NCBI GenBank assembly: GCA_964412815.1
Contig: CAYPQF010000042.1
Location: 1 to 64,000 of the forward strand
Direction: 5' to 3'
DNA from: JAOAFZ01 sp964412815
Lineage (GTDB): Bacteria; Patescibacteriota; Microgenomatia; UBA1406; GWC2-37-13
Length of the DNA: 64,000 nt
Positions 1 through 8,069 of the stretch are shown piece by piece. Position numbers and translations under genes: made by a program. The notes beneath the pieces are model-generated. The model was not told the origin of the DNA and searched no databases. It was given only the letters and a program-made list of their open reading frames with translations. Positions within the stretch are counted from its first letter, which is position 1. The number at the start of each line of letters is the position of its first letter.

Positions 1-189
1 CGGGGGCTTCGGCTCCTCGTCCAGCCGCTCGTCGGGGTCCAGCATGACCAGCACGCGGTCGACCACCCGGTCGTCCGCACCGAGCCGGCCCAGCACCCCG
101 TCCCAGAGCAGCAGTCCGGCGCCCCGCAGCGTCACGAGCACCCGCTCCAACCGACGCGGGTAGGATAAGGAGGTACGCTGAAGTCGCAC
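1..189 (-). CDS. GC-rich gene fragment, cut by the window edge
   Basis: The stretch is far richer in G and C than the toxin gene beside it. Read on the minus strand from a GTG at 189 it is open to the edge for 63 codons and gives a plausible Leu/Val/Asp/Arg-rich sequence (for example LERVLVTLRGAGLLLWDG). Plus-strand frames are also open but give Gln/His/Pro-rich or Ser/Thr-rich text, which looks like a shadow. No Shine-Dalgarno is visible before the GTG, and the nearby hairpin terminator points the other way, so the strand is uncertain. It may belong to the GC-rich gene class seen elsewhere in the window. No function recognised. Confidence 0.35.
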   Translation of the reverse strand, partial: MRLQRTSLSYPRRLERVLVTLRGAGLLLWDGVLGRLGADDRVVDRVLVMLDPDERLDEEPKPP

Positions 190-229
190 ATAGAGAGGAG
201 GTACGGCTCAAGCAGGCACGTCCTTCTGG

Positions 230-264
230 AGGGGCACGAGCAACAACGCTCGTGCCCCTTTTTT
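230..264 (+). terminator. Rho-independent terminator
   Basis: A perfect 12-bp stem (AGGGGCACGAGC, 230-241, with 248-259) and a 6-nt loop are followed by a run of six T. It ends transcription coming from the left on the plus strand and insulates the toxin gene at 363. Two AGGAGGTACG copies lie just upstream, at about 169 and 195, with no reading frame attached. Confidence 0.8.
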
Positions 265-350
265 ATCTCTCACTTACAGACAATATCCGTCATCAATACT
301 CCGTTCATATCATTCCCTCTTATACCCTTTTCATACCGCATACATCATGA

Positions 351-356
351 TATAAT
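351..356 (+). promoter_or_regulatory. -10 box TATAAT directly before the toxin start (leaderless)
   Basis: TATAAT ends 6 nt before the ATG at 363. With normal start-site spacing the mRNA would begin at or next to the A of the ATG, leaving no room for a ribosome binding site. Many housekeeping-type genes in this window share this arrangement. Confidence 0.6.
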
Positions 357-362
357 TGCGCA

Positions 363-2744
363 ATGTTTTCGCGTATTATACAATCACTTACCAGAAGCGC
401 TTCCAGGCCGCGGCAATACTTTTTTGCCCAGGTGATGATGTTTGTGATATGGTTTATCTTTTCTTCTCTGTTTGCAAATGCGGTAGGCGTCTTGATTGTC
501 GGACTGGTCTTTCAATCGATCTTTACTACTCTGACAGTTGCCCGCCGCCCGCTCCTTCAGACACCCGGGGCGGCACTCATAGCGGCCGGTCTCCTCTTTG
601 GCTTGTTCTTTAGCGGGAATGCCGCGACAGTATACCCCGAAGAGATCCGTCTGCTGGTTGGTGTCTCCGGCACCATCATTGTGGGGGTATTGGCACTGGG
701 AGTGGCACTGCTGACGGTATACTTCCGCCGTTTTATGCCCCATCTACGGGAATTGAGGCTGCTGGAACAACAGCAGGCAACCGGAGCTCAGCAGAAAATC
801 GCGCACCGGAAATCTGCCTTCGCGGAACGCCTCAAGGATCTGACCGTAATCGTATTGTCTGCCTATCTGGTCTCACACATCCTGATGCCGGTACTGGTAC
901 CAGCAGCACAGGCCGCGACATCAAGCCAGAAACAGCTGACTCCCAACGAATTTATTGACTCCTACGATCCGGATAAAGAATACCAATCCGGCGGAGAATC
1001 TATTGTCGAAGACCCGAAACAGCGCATGCCGGGTAAGCAAAAGGAAACAGGAACCGAAGGCGAAGAATCATCAGAAAAAGAACAAAAAGAACCAACGCCC
1101 GAAGAGCTGGCACATCAGAAGTACCTGGAGATGCTCAAACAGATGAATCTCACTCCGGAACTCCTGAACCAGTTGCTGGCAGAGGGAACTATCAGTCCGT
1201 CAGAGATGGGGATGTTGATAGAACATGGATTGCATGAAAAGAAATTTACCCTCTTTGAGGTACTGCGCTACGAAAACCTGATCGCAGTTGCCGGCGCGTT
1301 TAAAGAGCGGTATCCCATTCTGGAAACCATCTGGAACAAAGCCAAACCGTTTATCTACTTTTTTTTCCCTTCTATTGGACTGCTGGTGGACAGCTATAAA
1401 CTGGACCAGAAACATGGCGGGCATGTCACCCGGTTTGTCGGGTCTGCGTATGACACGGTAATGGAAGGCGTAAGTAATGCGGGAGAGTATATCCGGGAAA
1501 ATCCCCAGGAAGCATTCGGTCTGACCATGATCGGCATCGGGCTGGTAGGCCTTACCGTCGTCTGTCCCCTGTGTGGACTGGGTCTGGGGCTGGCGGCAAC
1601 CGGCATGACCGTTTACACCATTCACAAGGCATACCAGAACGGCGGTGTAGAGGGAGTACTGGAAGAAGTCTTCTCACGAAAAACACTCGATATGATAACC
1701 GCTGGCGACTTTTCCGGTGCCGCAGGCCGTGGACTGGTCGAACTGGTAGGCTTTGTCTTTGAGAACATGCCTGAAAACCCTCTCAAGGTGATGGCCGCAG
1801 TTGGTGTCCTCAGCAAGCTGGCCAAACTCGAAAAAGCCGCCGATGTTACCCGTCTGCTCACATCCCTCACCGATGCCCGACAGCTCTACACCAAACTCAA
1901 ACAACTGGGTACCATTAGCGACGATGGCATCAAACTGGTAGGCCTGATGCTCAAAGAGCAGGCTATCAAAGGCGTAGACGAACTGGACAACTTTATACAA
2001 TTCCTTTCCAATCCCCGATCCCTGGATGCAAACTATGCCTACCTGGGTCTGGACGGATCGCTTGTCACCTCCCTCAACAAACAGGGCGAACGCATGAAAC
2101 AACTGGAAACCCTGGGTGTCGAGATCCAGAACACCAAACAAGTGCTGGGAGAGAACTGGGATGGCTTTGTGGCGATGGCGGGTGGGAGTGTGAGTCATTC
2201 ACGTACAAAAATTGTAAATGGAGTTACTTGGGAATCTAAAGCAAGGCAAGGTCCGAGGTTCAATACTAATAGCAACTATTCGTTTTCTTTAAATAGGATA
2301 TCCAAAGATCCTGATGTATCTTTGAAGAAAAATAGATCTCTACCTGATCCAACAGAAAACACTACCCTTACTGCAAATCAATTAATTTATATGGAAAAGA
2401 TACATGCGCCTGCACATCCTGGCGCAAGACATGCAGGAAAAAAAGAAGTTGAATTAAAAAACCGAATTTCTGATCCAACTCAACCTAATACGGCCTCTTC
2501 ATTTACATCATATGAAGAATATGTAGATTCAGTTAATGAAGTCTATAAAAACAATCATCAAGAAATTAGAGCTTTCCTATTAGATAGTTCTAAGGATAGA
2601 CTTACTATAAAAACCTCCGGAAATCAAACTGCAAGAGGTATCAAAGTTGATAATACTTCAACTTCAATTGCAAAAGATATTACAATTGTATTTGAGAAGA
2701 ATGAATTTAACGAGTATTACATTATTACAGATTTTCCGAAATAA
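363..2744 (+). CDS. Polymorphic toxin with membrane N-terminus and RNase A-like (CdiA-CT) tip
   Basis: A 793-residue protein. Hydrophobic segments lie at about residues 20-60, 70-115 and 160-185, followed by a charged Glu/Lys/Pro linker (about 200-250) and a Gly/Ala-rich central domain (about 330-600). At about residue 609 (nt 2190) the DNA turns abruptly AT-rich, as expected for a swapped toxin module. The last ~110 residues resemble the bacterial CdiA-CT RNase A-like family: an RHAGKKEVELKNR block with candidate catalytic His (about 690) and Arg (about 702), then SSFTSYEEYVDSVNE, and a YYIITDFP end where the family has its Thr/Tyr pair. Known members cut RNA in target cells. The next gene, 1 nt away, looks like the cognate immunity gene. 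No Rhs, PAAR or two-partner motif shows how it is exported. A related scaffold lies at 10.1-11.5 kb. Confidence 0.75.
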   Translation: MFSRIIQSLTRSASRPRQYFFAQVMMFVIWFIFSSLFANAVGVLIVGLVFQSIFTTLTVARRPLLQTPGAALIAAGLLFGLFFSGNAATVYPEEIRLLVGVSGTIIVGVLALGVALLTVYFRRFMPHLRELRLLEQQQATGAQQKIAHRKSAFAERLKDLTVIVLSAYLVSHILMPVLVPAAQAATSSQKQLTPNEFIDSYDPDKEYQSGGESIVEDPKQRMPGKQKETGTEGEESSEKEQKEPTPEELAHQKYLEMLKQMNLTPELLNQLLAEGTISPSEMGMLIEHGLHEKKFTLFEVLRYENLIAVAGAFKERYPILETIWNKAKPFIYFFFPSIGLLVDSYKLDQKHGGHVTRFVGSAYDTVMEGVSNAGEYIRENPQEAFGLTMIGIGLVGLTVVCPLCGLGLGLAATGMTVYTIHKAYQNGGVEGVLEEVFSRKTLDMITAGDFSGAAGRGLVELVGFVFENMPENPLKVMAAVGVLSKLAKLEKAADVTRLLTSLTDARQLYTKLKQLGTISDDGIKLVGLMLKEQAIKGVDELDNFIQFLSNPRSLDANYAYLGLDGSLVTSLNKQGERMKQLETLGVEIQNTKQVLGENWDGFVAMAGGSVSHSRTKIVNGVTWESKARQGPRFNTNSNYSFSLNRISKDPDVSLKKNRSLPDPTENTTLTANQLIYMEKIHAPAHPGARHAGKKEVELKNRISDPTQPNTASSFTSYEEYVDSVNEVYKNNHQEIRAFLLDSSKDRLTIKTSGNQTARGIKVDNTSTSIAKDITIVFEKNEFNEYYIITDFPK

Positions 2745-2745
2745 T

Positions 2746-3069
2746 ATGGACCTAGAAAAAAAGTATTCAAATCTTTATGAATTAATGCTCTGGATGGATG
2801 AAGACTACTCGAACACTTCAGATATTGAGTTTTTGCTAACCACATTCATCAAGCAGAAAAAAGAGCTAAAGGATTCCAAACTACTCGAAAATATAGTTAT
2901 AGATATAAATAATTTATTGTCTGAGTATCAAGATGAAGACACACTCTTAAGCGCACTTCATGATCTTGGATTGAATATTAAGCTTTACAATCCAAACGCT
3001 CGAGCATCATCTGATGTTCCAAGTATTTGGTTAAAAGACATTGTTAAGCGTATAGAAAGTGAGCTTTAA
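2746..3069 (+). CDS. Probable CdiI-type immunity protein
   Basis: A 107-residue acidic, helical protein. The ATG at 2746 lies 1 nt after the toxin stop, so I prefer it to an upstream start inside the toxin gene. The pattern, an N-terminal LYELMLWMDEDYSNTSDIE block, a middle amphipathic helix, ELS/ALHDLGL and a final WLKDIVKRIE, resembles the CdiI_2 immunity family that partners RNase A-like CdiA tips. It presumably binds and blocks the toxin tip inside the producer cell. It is AT-rich like the toxin tip, so tip and immunity gene probably moved together. The family is assigned by eye only. Confidence 0.65.
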   Translation: MDLEKKYSNLYELMLWMDEDYSNTSDIEFLLTTFIKQKKELKDSKLLENIVIDINNLLSEYQDEDTLLSALHDLGLNIKLYNPNARASSDVPSIWLKDIVKRIESEL

Positions 3070-3101
3070 ACAGTTACATAGAGCACCTCTCTCTTTACAT
3101 A

Positions 3102-3122
3102 TACCATAACACATGGTACAAT
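3102..3122 (+). promoter_or_regulatory. Promoter with overlapping inverted repeat before the TPR-like gene
   Basis: TACCAT (3102-3107) and ATGGTA (3113-3118) form a 6-bp dyad that overlaps a -10-like TACAAT (3117-3122), 26 nt before the ATG at 3149. It could be an operator, but the dyad is short. Confidence 0.35.
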
Positions 3123-3148
3123 CTCCACATTGCTAATTCAACCTACCT

Positions 3149-4477
3149 ATGACAGATCGCTTCGAGAAAGAAATGAATGAAATTGATGAATTATTTCAGA
3201 AACAGGATTATAAGAATGCCTACTTTAGATTAAAGCATTTAGTTGATTATCCAAACACGTTTGAAAACGACCAACAGATGCTCCTCACGATTCGTATGGC
3301 GGCCATGCTGGGTAATAAGTTTGGAAACCATACTCTGCTTGAGATGGGTAACAAAATTATGCAGGAGCCGACACCCCAGGGGATTTATGATTTTGCGAAA
3401 GCGATGTTTGATGATAACTGGTATGGACTTGCAGCAGCAATATTCGATCGATTTCTTCAGATCCACAAGGATAGTAAACTCTTTTTAAACGAGCTTGTCA
3501 GCTCTCTGATCCCTCTGGAGCTCCACGAAGATGCGGTAACACGGTTAAAACAGAATATGGATCTGGTAAAAACAGATATTAATCTTGCGTACTACCTCGC
3601 GTTTTGTGCCGTATATGCAGGAGATATGCAAACGGCTCGTGAAGCATTCAAAATTATGGAGTCATTGCAAGACAAAACTATTGAGTTCCATGGAATTCTA
3701 TTTAACCGGATTCAAGAATATATTGAAAGATACACCACTGTATCTCCCACAGCAGATCTTAAGAATATAGATTTACGAGCCTGGTACTACGTGATTAATA
3801 ACTCTGTTCTAACCTATTTATCTCCCTATGGCATGAAGGAAATGAATGGAAGATTTGGGGCTGGCAGGGATAGTGTTGCACAGATCAAGTTTGGCGCAGA
3901 GCGCATTAAGGCTGCAGCCACAGCACTCGCAATACACGTAAAACAGGTGTTGTATATAGATGATTTTAAGAGTGAAGTGCTTGCCCGGGTACTGGCACAG
4001 GTACTAGATGTACCGGTAAAGAAGCTCACTGCCGACAATCAAACAGATGAAGGAATTATCGCCGTATACAACCTCTACGAACTGGAAAACGATCAGTACT
4101 CACTTTGTGTGCCGTACCGGAAAAACCAGTATGTATGGAGTCATACCCTGGATTGGACAGTGATTCACAATCATAACGCAGACTTTGTTACCTTCCTTCA
4201 TCAAATGAACTTGTCACCGTGGGAAGCCGGATTAAAGTTTAACAAAGATCATACCCCGGATAATAATCCGGATCTTCCGGAAAATACTGAAGAAAGTGTC
4301 TCCGCTATTATGCAGAGTGATTCAAGCACTGTTGAACTCGCACCTGAAGATACACTCGAAGAATTTTGTAAAGTAATTGCTTCAAAGAAAAAAGGTGTTA
4401 TTTTTGGTGAGGTACATACAACACGGTCCCGTATTTTTGCGATTGGACCAGTTAAAAGTAATCGCTTTGGAAACTAA
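3149..4477 (+). CDS. Unknown 442-residue TPR-like helical protein
   Basis: Residues 1-200 form repeated helix pairs with TPR-like spacing (for example AYYLAFCAVYAGDMQTAREAF and AAIFDRFLQIHKDSKL), suggesting a protein-interaction scaffold. The second half is a globular domain of unknown type (KQVLYIDDFKSEVLARVLAQ, then VWSHTLDWTVIHNH), ending in an acidic linker and a basic tail. There is no signal peptide or membrane segment, so it is probably cytoplasmic. Base composition returns to the housekeeping tier, so it seems separate from the toxin/immunity module. I do not recognise a family. Confidence 0.75.
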   Translation: MTDRFEKEMNEIDELFQKQDYKNAYFRLKHLVDYPNTFENDQQMLLTIRMAAMLGNKFGNHTLLEMGNKIMQEPTPQGIYDFAKAMFDDNWYGLAAAIFDRFLQIHKDSKLFLNELVSSLIPLELHEDAVTRLKQNMDLVKTDINLAYYLAFCAVYAGDMQTAREAFKIMESLQDKTIEFHGILFNRIQEYIERYTTVSPTADLKNIDLRAWYYVINNSVLTYLSPYGMKEMNGRFGAGRDSVAQIKFGAERIKAAATALAIHVKQVLYIDDFKSEVLARVLAQVLDVPVKKLTADNQTDEGIIAVYNLYELENDQYSLCVPYRKNQYVWSHTLDWTVIHNHNADFVTFLHQMNLSPWEAGLKFNKDHTPDNNPDLPENTEESVSAIMQSDSSTVELAPEDTLEEFCKVIASKKKGVIFGEVHTTRSRIFAIGPVKSNRFGN

Positions 4478-4532
4478 AAGTTCAACCTCACGTTAGTGTA
4501 GTTTCTTATTATTTTATTTTCAATTCAACATC

Positions 4533-4931
4533 ATGAACATTCCCACAATTCCCGCTCATTTACATAAACCTGCTCGTATTGCAGGTATTATCTTTGGAAG
4601 TTTAGTTCTGATTTTTGGCACTATCGGGACCATTGCGTTTGCAAATCAGGGTTTTAACCCGGTCAAAATCTATAACACGGTGATGTCGTTCCTGCTGGCT
4701 ATACTGATTGTGCTTCCCTATCGAAAGATACAAGGGCAACTAAAGAAGCCGCTGGGGTACTTTATTCTTGCAGTATTTGTATATCATGTGGTTACCTCAA
4801 CTATTCCCGGAGCAATCTCGAGACCGGATGCCGCAGGGATTTTTGGAGCACTGCTGGTAGGGTCAACTTTGATCACAAACGGCTTGATTGCCTATCAAAT
4901 AATGGTAAAGGAAAGTTCTAAGAAACAATAA
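4533..4931 (+). CDS. Unknown four-helix membrane protein
   Basis: A 132-residue protein with four hydrophobic segments (about residues 15-38, 48-65, 72-92 and 100-122) and short loops, so an inner-membrane protein. No catalytic motif is visible. It lies on the same strand as the TPR-like gene 55 bp upstream and is followed by a hairpin terminator. It has no Shine-Dalgarno before its ATG. Confidence 0.7.
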   Translation: MNIPTIPAHLHKPARIAGIIFGSLVLIFGTIGTIAFANQGFNPVKIYNTVMSFLLAILIVLPYRKIQGQLKKPLGYFILAVFVYHVVTSTIPGAISRPDAAGIFGALLVGSTLITNGLIAYQIMVKESSKKQ

Positions 4932-4958
4932 GAAGAAATAGAGCGTTATTTTACATAT

Positions 4959-4983
4959 GGGCCAGGGAAACACTCCCTGGCCC
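4959..4983. terminator. Hairpin terminator between convergent genes
   Basis: GGGCCAGGGA (4959-4968) pairs with 4974-4983 around a 5-nt loop. GCTTTT follows on the plus strand. It serves the plus-strand gene ending at 4931 and probably also the minus-strand GC-rich gene whose stop is at 5017. Confidence 0.7.
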
Positions 4984-5016
4984 GCTTTTGTATAGCTCGG
5001 ACATCGGTAGCCCGTC

Positions 5017-5529
5017 TTACAGGCCAATCCGACCGTACTTCATGTAGGCCGCGATGAGTTCGCGCACAACCTGCTTGGCAGCCTCATGGTTGCCGCTCCG
5101 CAGCTGGTATAGTACGTCGATTAACCGCTCCCAGTCTGTCCCCTCCTCCGGGAAGCAGGGGTCGCCTTCCTGGTGAGGGTTATCTATCTGATCAGCAGCG
5201 ATGACGTACCACCCGTTCGAGCTCAGGCTGTGTGGCATGGTTCTGTCGAACAGCATCATCTCACACCAGCCCGACTGAGCCGAGACCGTCAACATCAGGT
5301 CACTGTTCTGATGCTCCACCACAACCCGCCCATCGGGCTCATGGGTCACGGTGACATCGCCTTCCTTGCCAAGGACCCCGCCGATCACTTCTCCGCTCAC
5401 CGTATCAGGCGGACGAGGAATGGGAAGGTTACGCGGGTTCTCTTCCCCCTGAGACATGAGCACTGCCGCCGCCAGCACAATGAGAAGCACTGGCAGAAGC
5501 ATCCATCCACGCCGTAACGAACTAACCAT
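5017..5529 (-). CDS. GC-rich gene: unknown membrane-anchored extracytoplasmic protein
   Basis: A 170-residue protein with a basic N-terminus and one hydrophobic segment (WMLLPVLLIVLAAAVLM), which is a signal anchor or uncleaved signal peptide. The soluble remainder holds two Cys (SGWCEMM, DPCFPEE) and a helical C-terminus. GAGGTG lies about 5 nt before the ATG. The leader is long (108 nt), with a minus-strand TATAAT at 5643-5638. Codons are strongly GC-ending, unlike both neighbours. It has its own promoter and terminator and shows no operon link. No family recognised. Confidence 0.65.
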   Translation of the reverse strand: MVSSLRRGWMLLPVLLIVLAAAVLMSQGEENPRNLPIPRPPDTVSGEVIGGVLGKEGDVTVTHEPDGRVVVEHQNSDLMLTVSAQSGWCEMMLFDRTMPHSLSSNGWYVIAADQIDNPHQEGDPCFPEEGTDWERLIDVLYQLRSGNHEAAKQVVRELIAAYMKYGRIGL

Positions 5530-5662
5530 AGTTCACCTCTGCGACTCAAGCGACTCGGACCTTACTGTGCAGATTTCCAAACCTCAACAGATCTTCCGGT
5601 CCGAACAAGAAGATCTCATGTTAAAGGCCTGTAGTATATTATACCATATAAAGTAGAATTTT

Positions 5663-6109
5663 TTATCTTCGCTCTCTTCGCACCATCCAGATCAGTTGTC
5701 CTACCGGCAAATAGATCAAGGTTAAAAACAGGAACCACCCCATCGACTTCAAAAAGATGATATCGGCTATAGTCAAAACAAGACAAGCTAAACCGGATGT
5801 CCGGAGCATATGTCCAACGCCGCCTTTTCTATTAATTCTAAGGATATGCCCATCTTTAAAAATGTACCAGGCCATTGCCAGGAAGATTGGCAGTGCTACA
5901 ATAATAAGCTTTGAAACTCCTTCTCCGTCTTGTACAGACAGCACCATGGTAAAGTAGCCAAATAAACTCATCAGTAGCAGGATTACTCCAAACACTCTTA
6001 CGTTGAGTATATCTTCTGAGGTGAGTTGACCCACAGCTGCATCATATTGAATTGTTCCGGCTCGAATGCCGTCACCTAATTTCCGTTGTTTTATTAATGA
6101 TCCAATCAT
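5663..6109 (-). CDS. Unknown membrane protein, 148 residues
   Basis: Four hydrophobic segments (about residues 36-56, 66-84, 104-120 and 123-140) follow a soluble N-terminal stretch, and the protein ends in a basic tail (MVRRERR). It is probably an inner-membrane protein. Composition is housekeeping-like. It stands alone between a GC-rich gene and the insertion sequence. No family recognised. Confidence 0.65.
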   Translation of the reverse strand: MIGSLIKQRKLGDGIRAGTIQYDAAVGQLTSEDILNVRVFGVILLLMSLFGYFTMVLSVQDGEGVSKLIIVALPIFLAMAWYIFKDGHILRINRKGGVGHMLRTSGLACLVLTIADIIFLKSMGWFLFLTLIYLPVGQLIWMVRRERR

Positions 6110-6239
6110 AGTTTGAATAAATGTATAAGTAGAAGAATTATAGCGGTTATTGTATAAATATCAATATTTGAGCCGTCCCCGATATACTACACACAGGGAT
6201 AAGGTAGAATATCCCTGTTAGCAATTTGTAACATCAGAC

Positions 6240-6527
6240 ATGGCAAAACGAAAGAGTTACGACTCGGCATTTAAACTTCAGGTAGTACTGGACTCCATGC
6301 GTCCTGACCGGACAATCGAGCAGGTACGGATCAAGTACGGTATCAACGCCTCGCTCATCAATAAATGGCGGGCACAGTTTAAGCAGAACGCGCATCTTGC
6401 ATTTGAGAATGCTGGTAAGAGTACGAAAACAGAAACACAAGAGGACCCGGACTACCTCAAGAAAGTTATCGGGAATTTAACGGTAGAAAACGATATTCTA
6501 AAAAAAGCCTTGAGCGTTTGGGACTGA
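6240..6527 (+). CDS. IS3-family transposase OrfA (helix-turn-helix)
   Basis: A 95-residue protein with the N-terminal HTH of IS3 OrfA proteins (MAKRKSYDSAFKLQVVL, then ASLINKWRAQF) and a leucine-zipper-like C-terminus (VENDILKKAL). It binds the element ends. An A-rich slippery run near its end allows a -1 shift into orfB, giving the OrfAB transposase. The leader lacks a clear Shine-Dalgarno. Confidence 0.9.
   Translation: MAKRKSYDSAFKLQVVLDSMRPDRTIEQVRIKYGINASLINKWRAQFKQNAHLAFENAGKSTKTETQEDPDYLKKVIGNLTVENDILKKALSVWD
6500..6507 (+). other. Probable programmed -1 frameshift site
   Basis: Seven A followed by G (A AAA AAA G in the orfA frame). Slipping back one base joins orfA ...DILKK to SLERLGLTKSEKK of orfB without a stop, the usual IS3 arrangement. 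Without the shift, orfA ends at TGA 6525-6527. Confidence 0.75.
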
Positions 6528-7399
6528 CAAAGTCAGAGAAGAAAGATCTGGCACTTGCCATTGTCGAGTCAAGTAGTGGCAATTATTCCAAACGCTCTGT
6601 TGCAGCAGTGTTTGGTATCTCTCGCCGGTATTTGTACTACGGCTCAGTAAGGGCAGAGAAAGACAGTGAGATACGTAACCGGATAGAAGAACTCTACGAG
6701 CTGGATGATACGCTGGGGTGCCGGAAACTGGCGGCAATGATGGGGATGGGGAAGAACAGGATATTCCGGGTAATGCTCAAATATGGTATCGCACCCAGAA
6801 GAAAGCGAAGAAGCTACAAGTATCCGGGGAAAGCAGATGAGGTAGTTGAGAACAAGTTGCTGGCACAAGATGTCGAGAACAATACAGTACTGTTTTCTGA
6901 TATTTTCCAGTTCCGGCTGGGAGACGGGTCGTGGGTGTATTGCTGCTTCATCATGCGTAAAAAGACCAGACAGATACTCTCCTTCTGCTATAGCTGGGGG
7001 ATGCGGGCAGAGCTTGTGGCTGACAGTGTAAAGCGGCTGGATCTAGTAACTGACCTTACAGATACCGAGGTGATATTCCACTCAGATCAGGGGAAACAGT
7101 ATGGCGCGAAGGTAACTCTTGACGCCATCACCGCATACGCATTTGACCGCTCCATGAGCCGTGCCGGGACCCCGACAGACAACCCCTACGCAGAACGATT
7201 TGTCGGGATCTTCAAACTGTCAGTGGTGGAACGGTACCGGTATGACACATTGCAGCAGTTTGAAGCATTTGCCGGGAAGTGGCTGAATTTCTACAATGAG
7301 ATCAGACCTCATCAGTCTCTGAAGCAACTATCACCGAACGTATTTGCACGACAGAACGGGATAACTACTATACCTTATGTATTCTTAAATTTTGTGTAG
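6518..7399 (+). CDS. IS3-family transposase OrfB (DDE integrase core)
   Basis: Contains an rve/DDE catalytic core with candidate acidic residues in FSDIF, IFHSDQGKQYG and DNPYAERFVGIFK, followed by the HQSLKQLSP block typical of IS3 OrfB. Length (293 residues) and order are normal, so the element looks intact. It is probably made mainly as an OrfAB fusion through the -1 shift; the only independent start nearby is a TTG at 6518. Confidence 0.9.
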   Translation: MGLTKSEKKDLALAIVESSSGNYSKRSVAAVFGISRRYLYYGSVRAEKDSEIRNRIEELYELDDTLGCRKLAAMMGMGKNRIFRVMLKYGIAPRRKRRSYKYPGKADEVVENKLLAQDVENNTVLFSDIFQFRLGDGSWVYCCFIMRKKTRQILSFCYSWGMRAELVADSVKRLDLVTDLTDTEVIFHSDQGKQYGAKVTLDAITAYAFDRSMSRAGTPTDNPYAERFVGIFKLSVVERYRYDTLQQFEAFAGKWLNFYNEIRPHQSLKQLSPNVFARQNGITTIPYVFLNFV

Positions 7400-8048
7400 G
7401 ATAATGGGGACTTGACAGCTGACGGTATCCAATCACTTCTTCCAGCTGAAATCCTGCTCCTTCCAGGATAGTCTGTTTAAACGAATCCCGATTGCACCCA
7501 AAGTAGGCACTGGAGTCGACTATGTACGCGTGTCCTCCGGGCATCAGCACACGGGCATACTCTCCCATCGCAGTTCCATATGCATATATACTGTCACCCG
7601 ACAGATTTGCATAGAAATTTACTGCTATTACATCAAAGAGAAACTCCGCACACTCGGTTTCGATATCACTCATATCATGGGCGTAAGAAGCACTGGAAAG
7701 ACGGTCTACTTTTGGAAGGATCTCAAGAATAATCTGTTCTAGCGGCATCCCCAGCGAGTGCTGAAAGCCTGCAAGTGTGACCAGTCGCTCATCGTTAAAT
7801 CCCGGCAATGCACGTCGTGGATTAACAGACAGAATACGGGCTCTGCTCCGGGCTATTGCGGCAGAGATCGCAAAGCCATCGAACCCTGAACCCACATCAA
7901 TTACCCCTTTGCCATTGATAGTGCGTAATAAACTTTCTGCGTTTACAAATCCACAAATAGGAGCATAGTCCCGGTAGGTACGAAGTGTATCTCCCACGGC
8001 ACTTAATACGTAGTGTTCGTCAAACTCTCTGGATCCCCATCGTTCCAT
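7368..8048 (-). CDS. SAM-dependent methyltransferase, 3' end replaced by the IS
   Basis: A class I methyltransferase fold: motif I is KGVIDVGSGFDGFAISAAIA and the following acidic position is replaced by SVNPRRA. A later block (LMPGGHAYIVDSSAYFG) matches the usual post-motif region. The last ~17 codons (LSSPHYPTQNLRIHKV) are read from the inverted repeat and 3' end of the IS3 element, so the native C-terminus is lost. The product might still fold, since the core is present. It lies 21 bp downstream of the inositol-phosphatase-family gene, suggesting one transcript. Substrate unknown. Confidence 0.7.
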   Translation of the reverse strand: MERWGSREFDEHYVLSAVGDTLRTYRDYAPICGFVNAESLLRTINGKGVIDVGSGFDGFAISAAIARSRARILSVNPRRALPGFNDERLVTLAGFQHSLGMPLEQIILEILPKVDRLSSASYAHDMSDIETECAEFLFDVIAVNFYANLSGDSIYAYGTAMGEYARVLMPGGHAYIVDSSAYFGCNRDSFKQTILEGAGFQLEEVIGYRQLSSPHYPTQNLRIHKV

Positions 8049-8069
8049 AGTTCTCGTTGATCTAGACCA

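Larger units (their letters stand above)
6169..7417 (+). mobile_element. IS3-family insertion sequence
   Basis: A 1249-bp element with imperfect 22-bp terminal inverted repeats, 6169-6190 and 7396-7417, matching at about 15 of 22 positions and sharing GTCCCC. It carries overlapping orfA and orfB. The flanks (AATATT on the left, GCTGAC on the right) show no clear target duplication, so the insertion is old or the exact ends are a few bases off. It sits in the 3' end of a methyltransferase gene. Confidence 0.85.

Noticed and set aside
1..168. Plus-strand frames through the GC-rich left edge
   Set aside because: They give Gln/His/Pro-rich or Ser/Thr/Arg-rich low-complexity text, typical of the complement of GC-rich coding DNA. 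The minus reading is more protein-like, though the plus-strand terminator at 230 keeps the question open.
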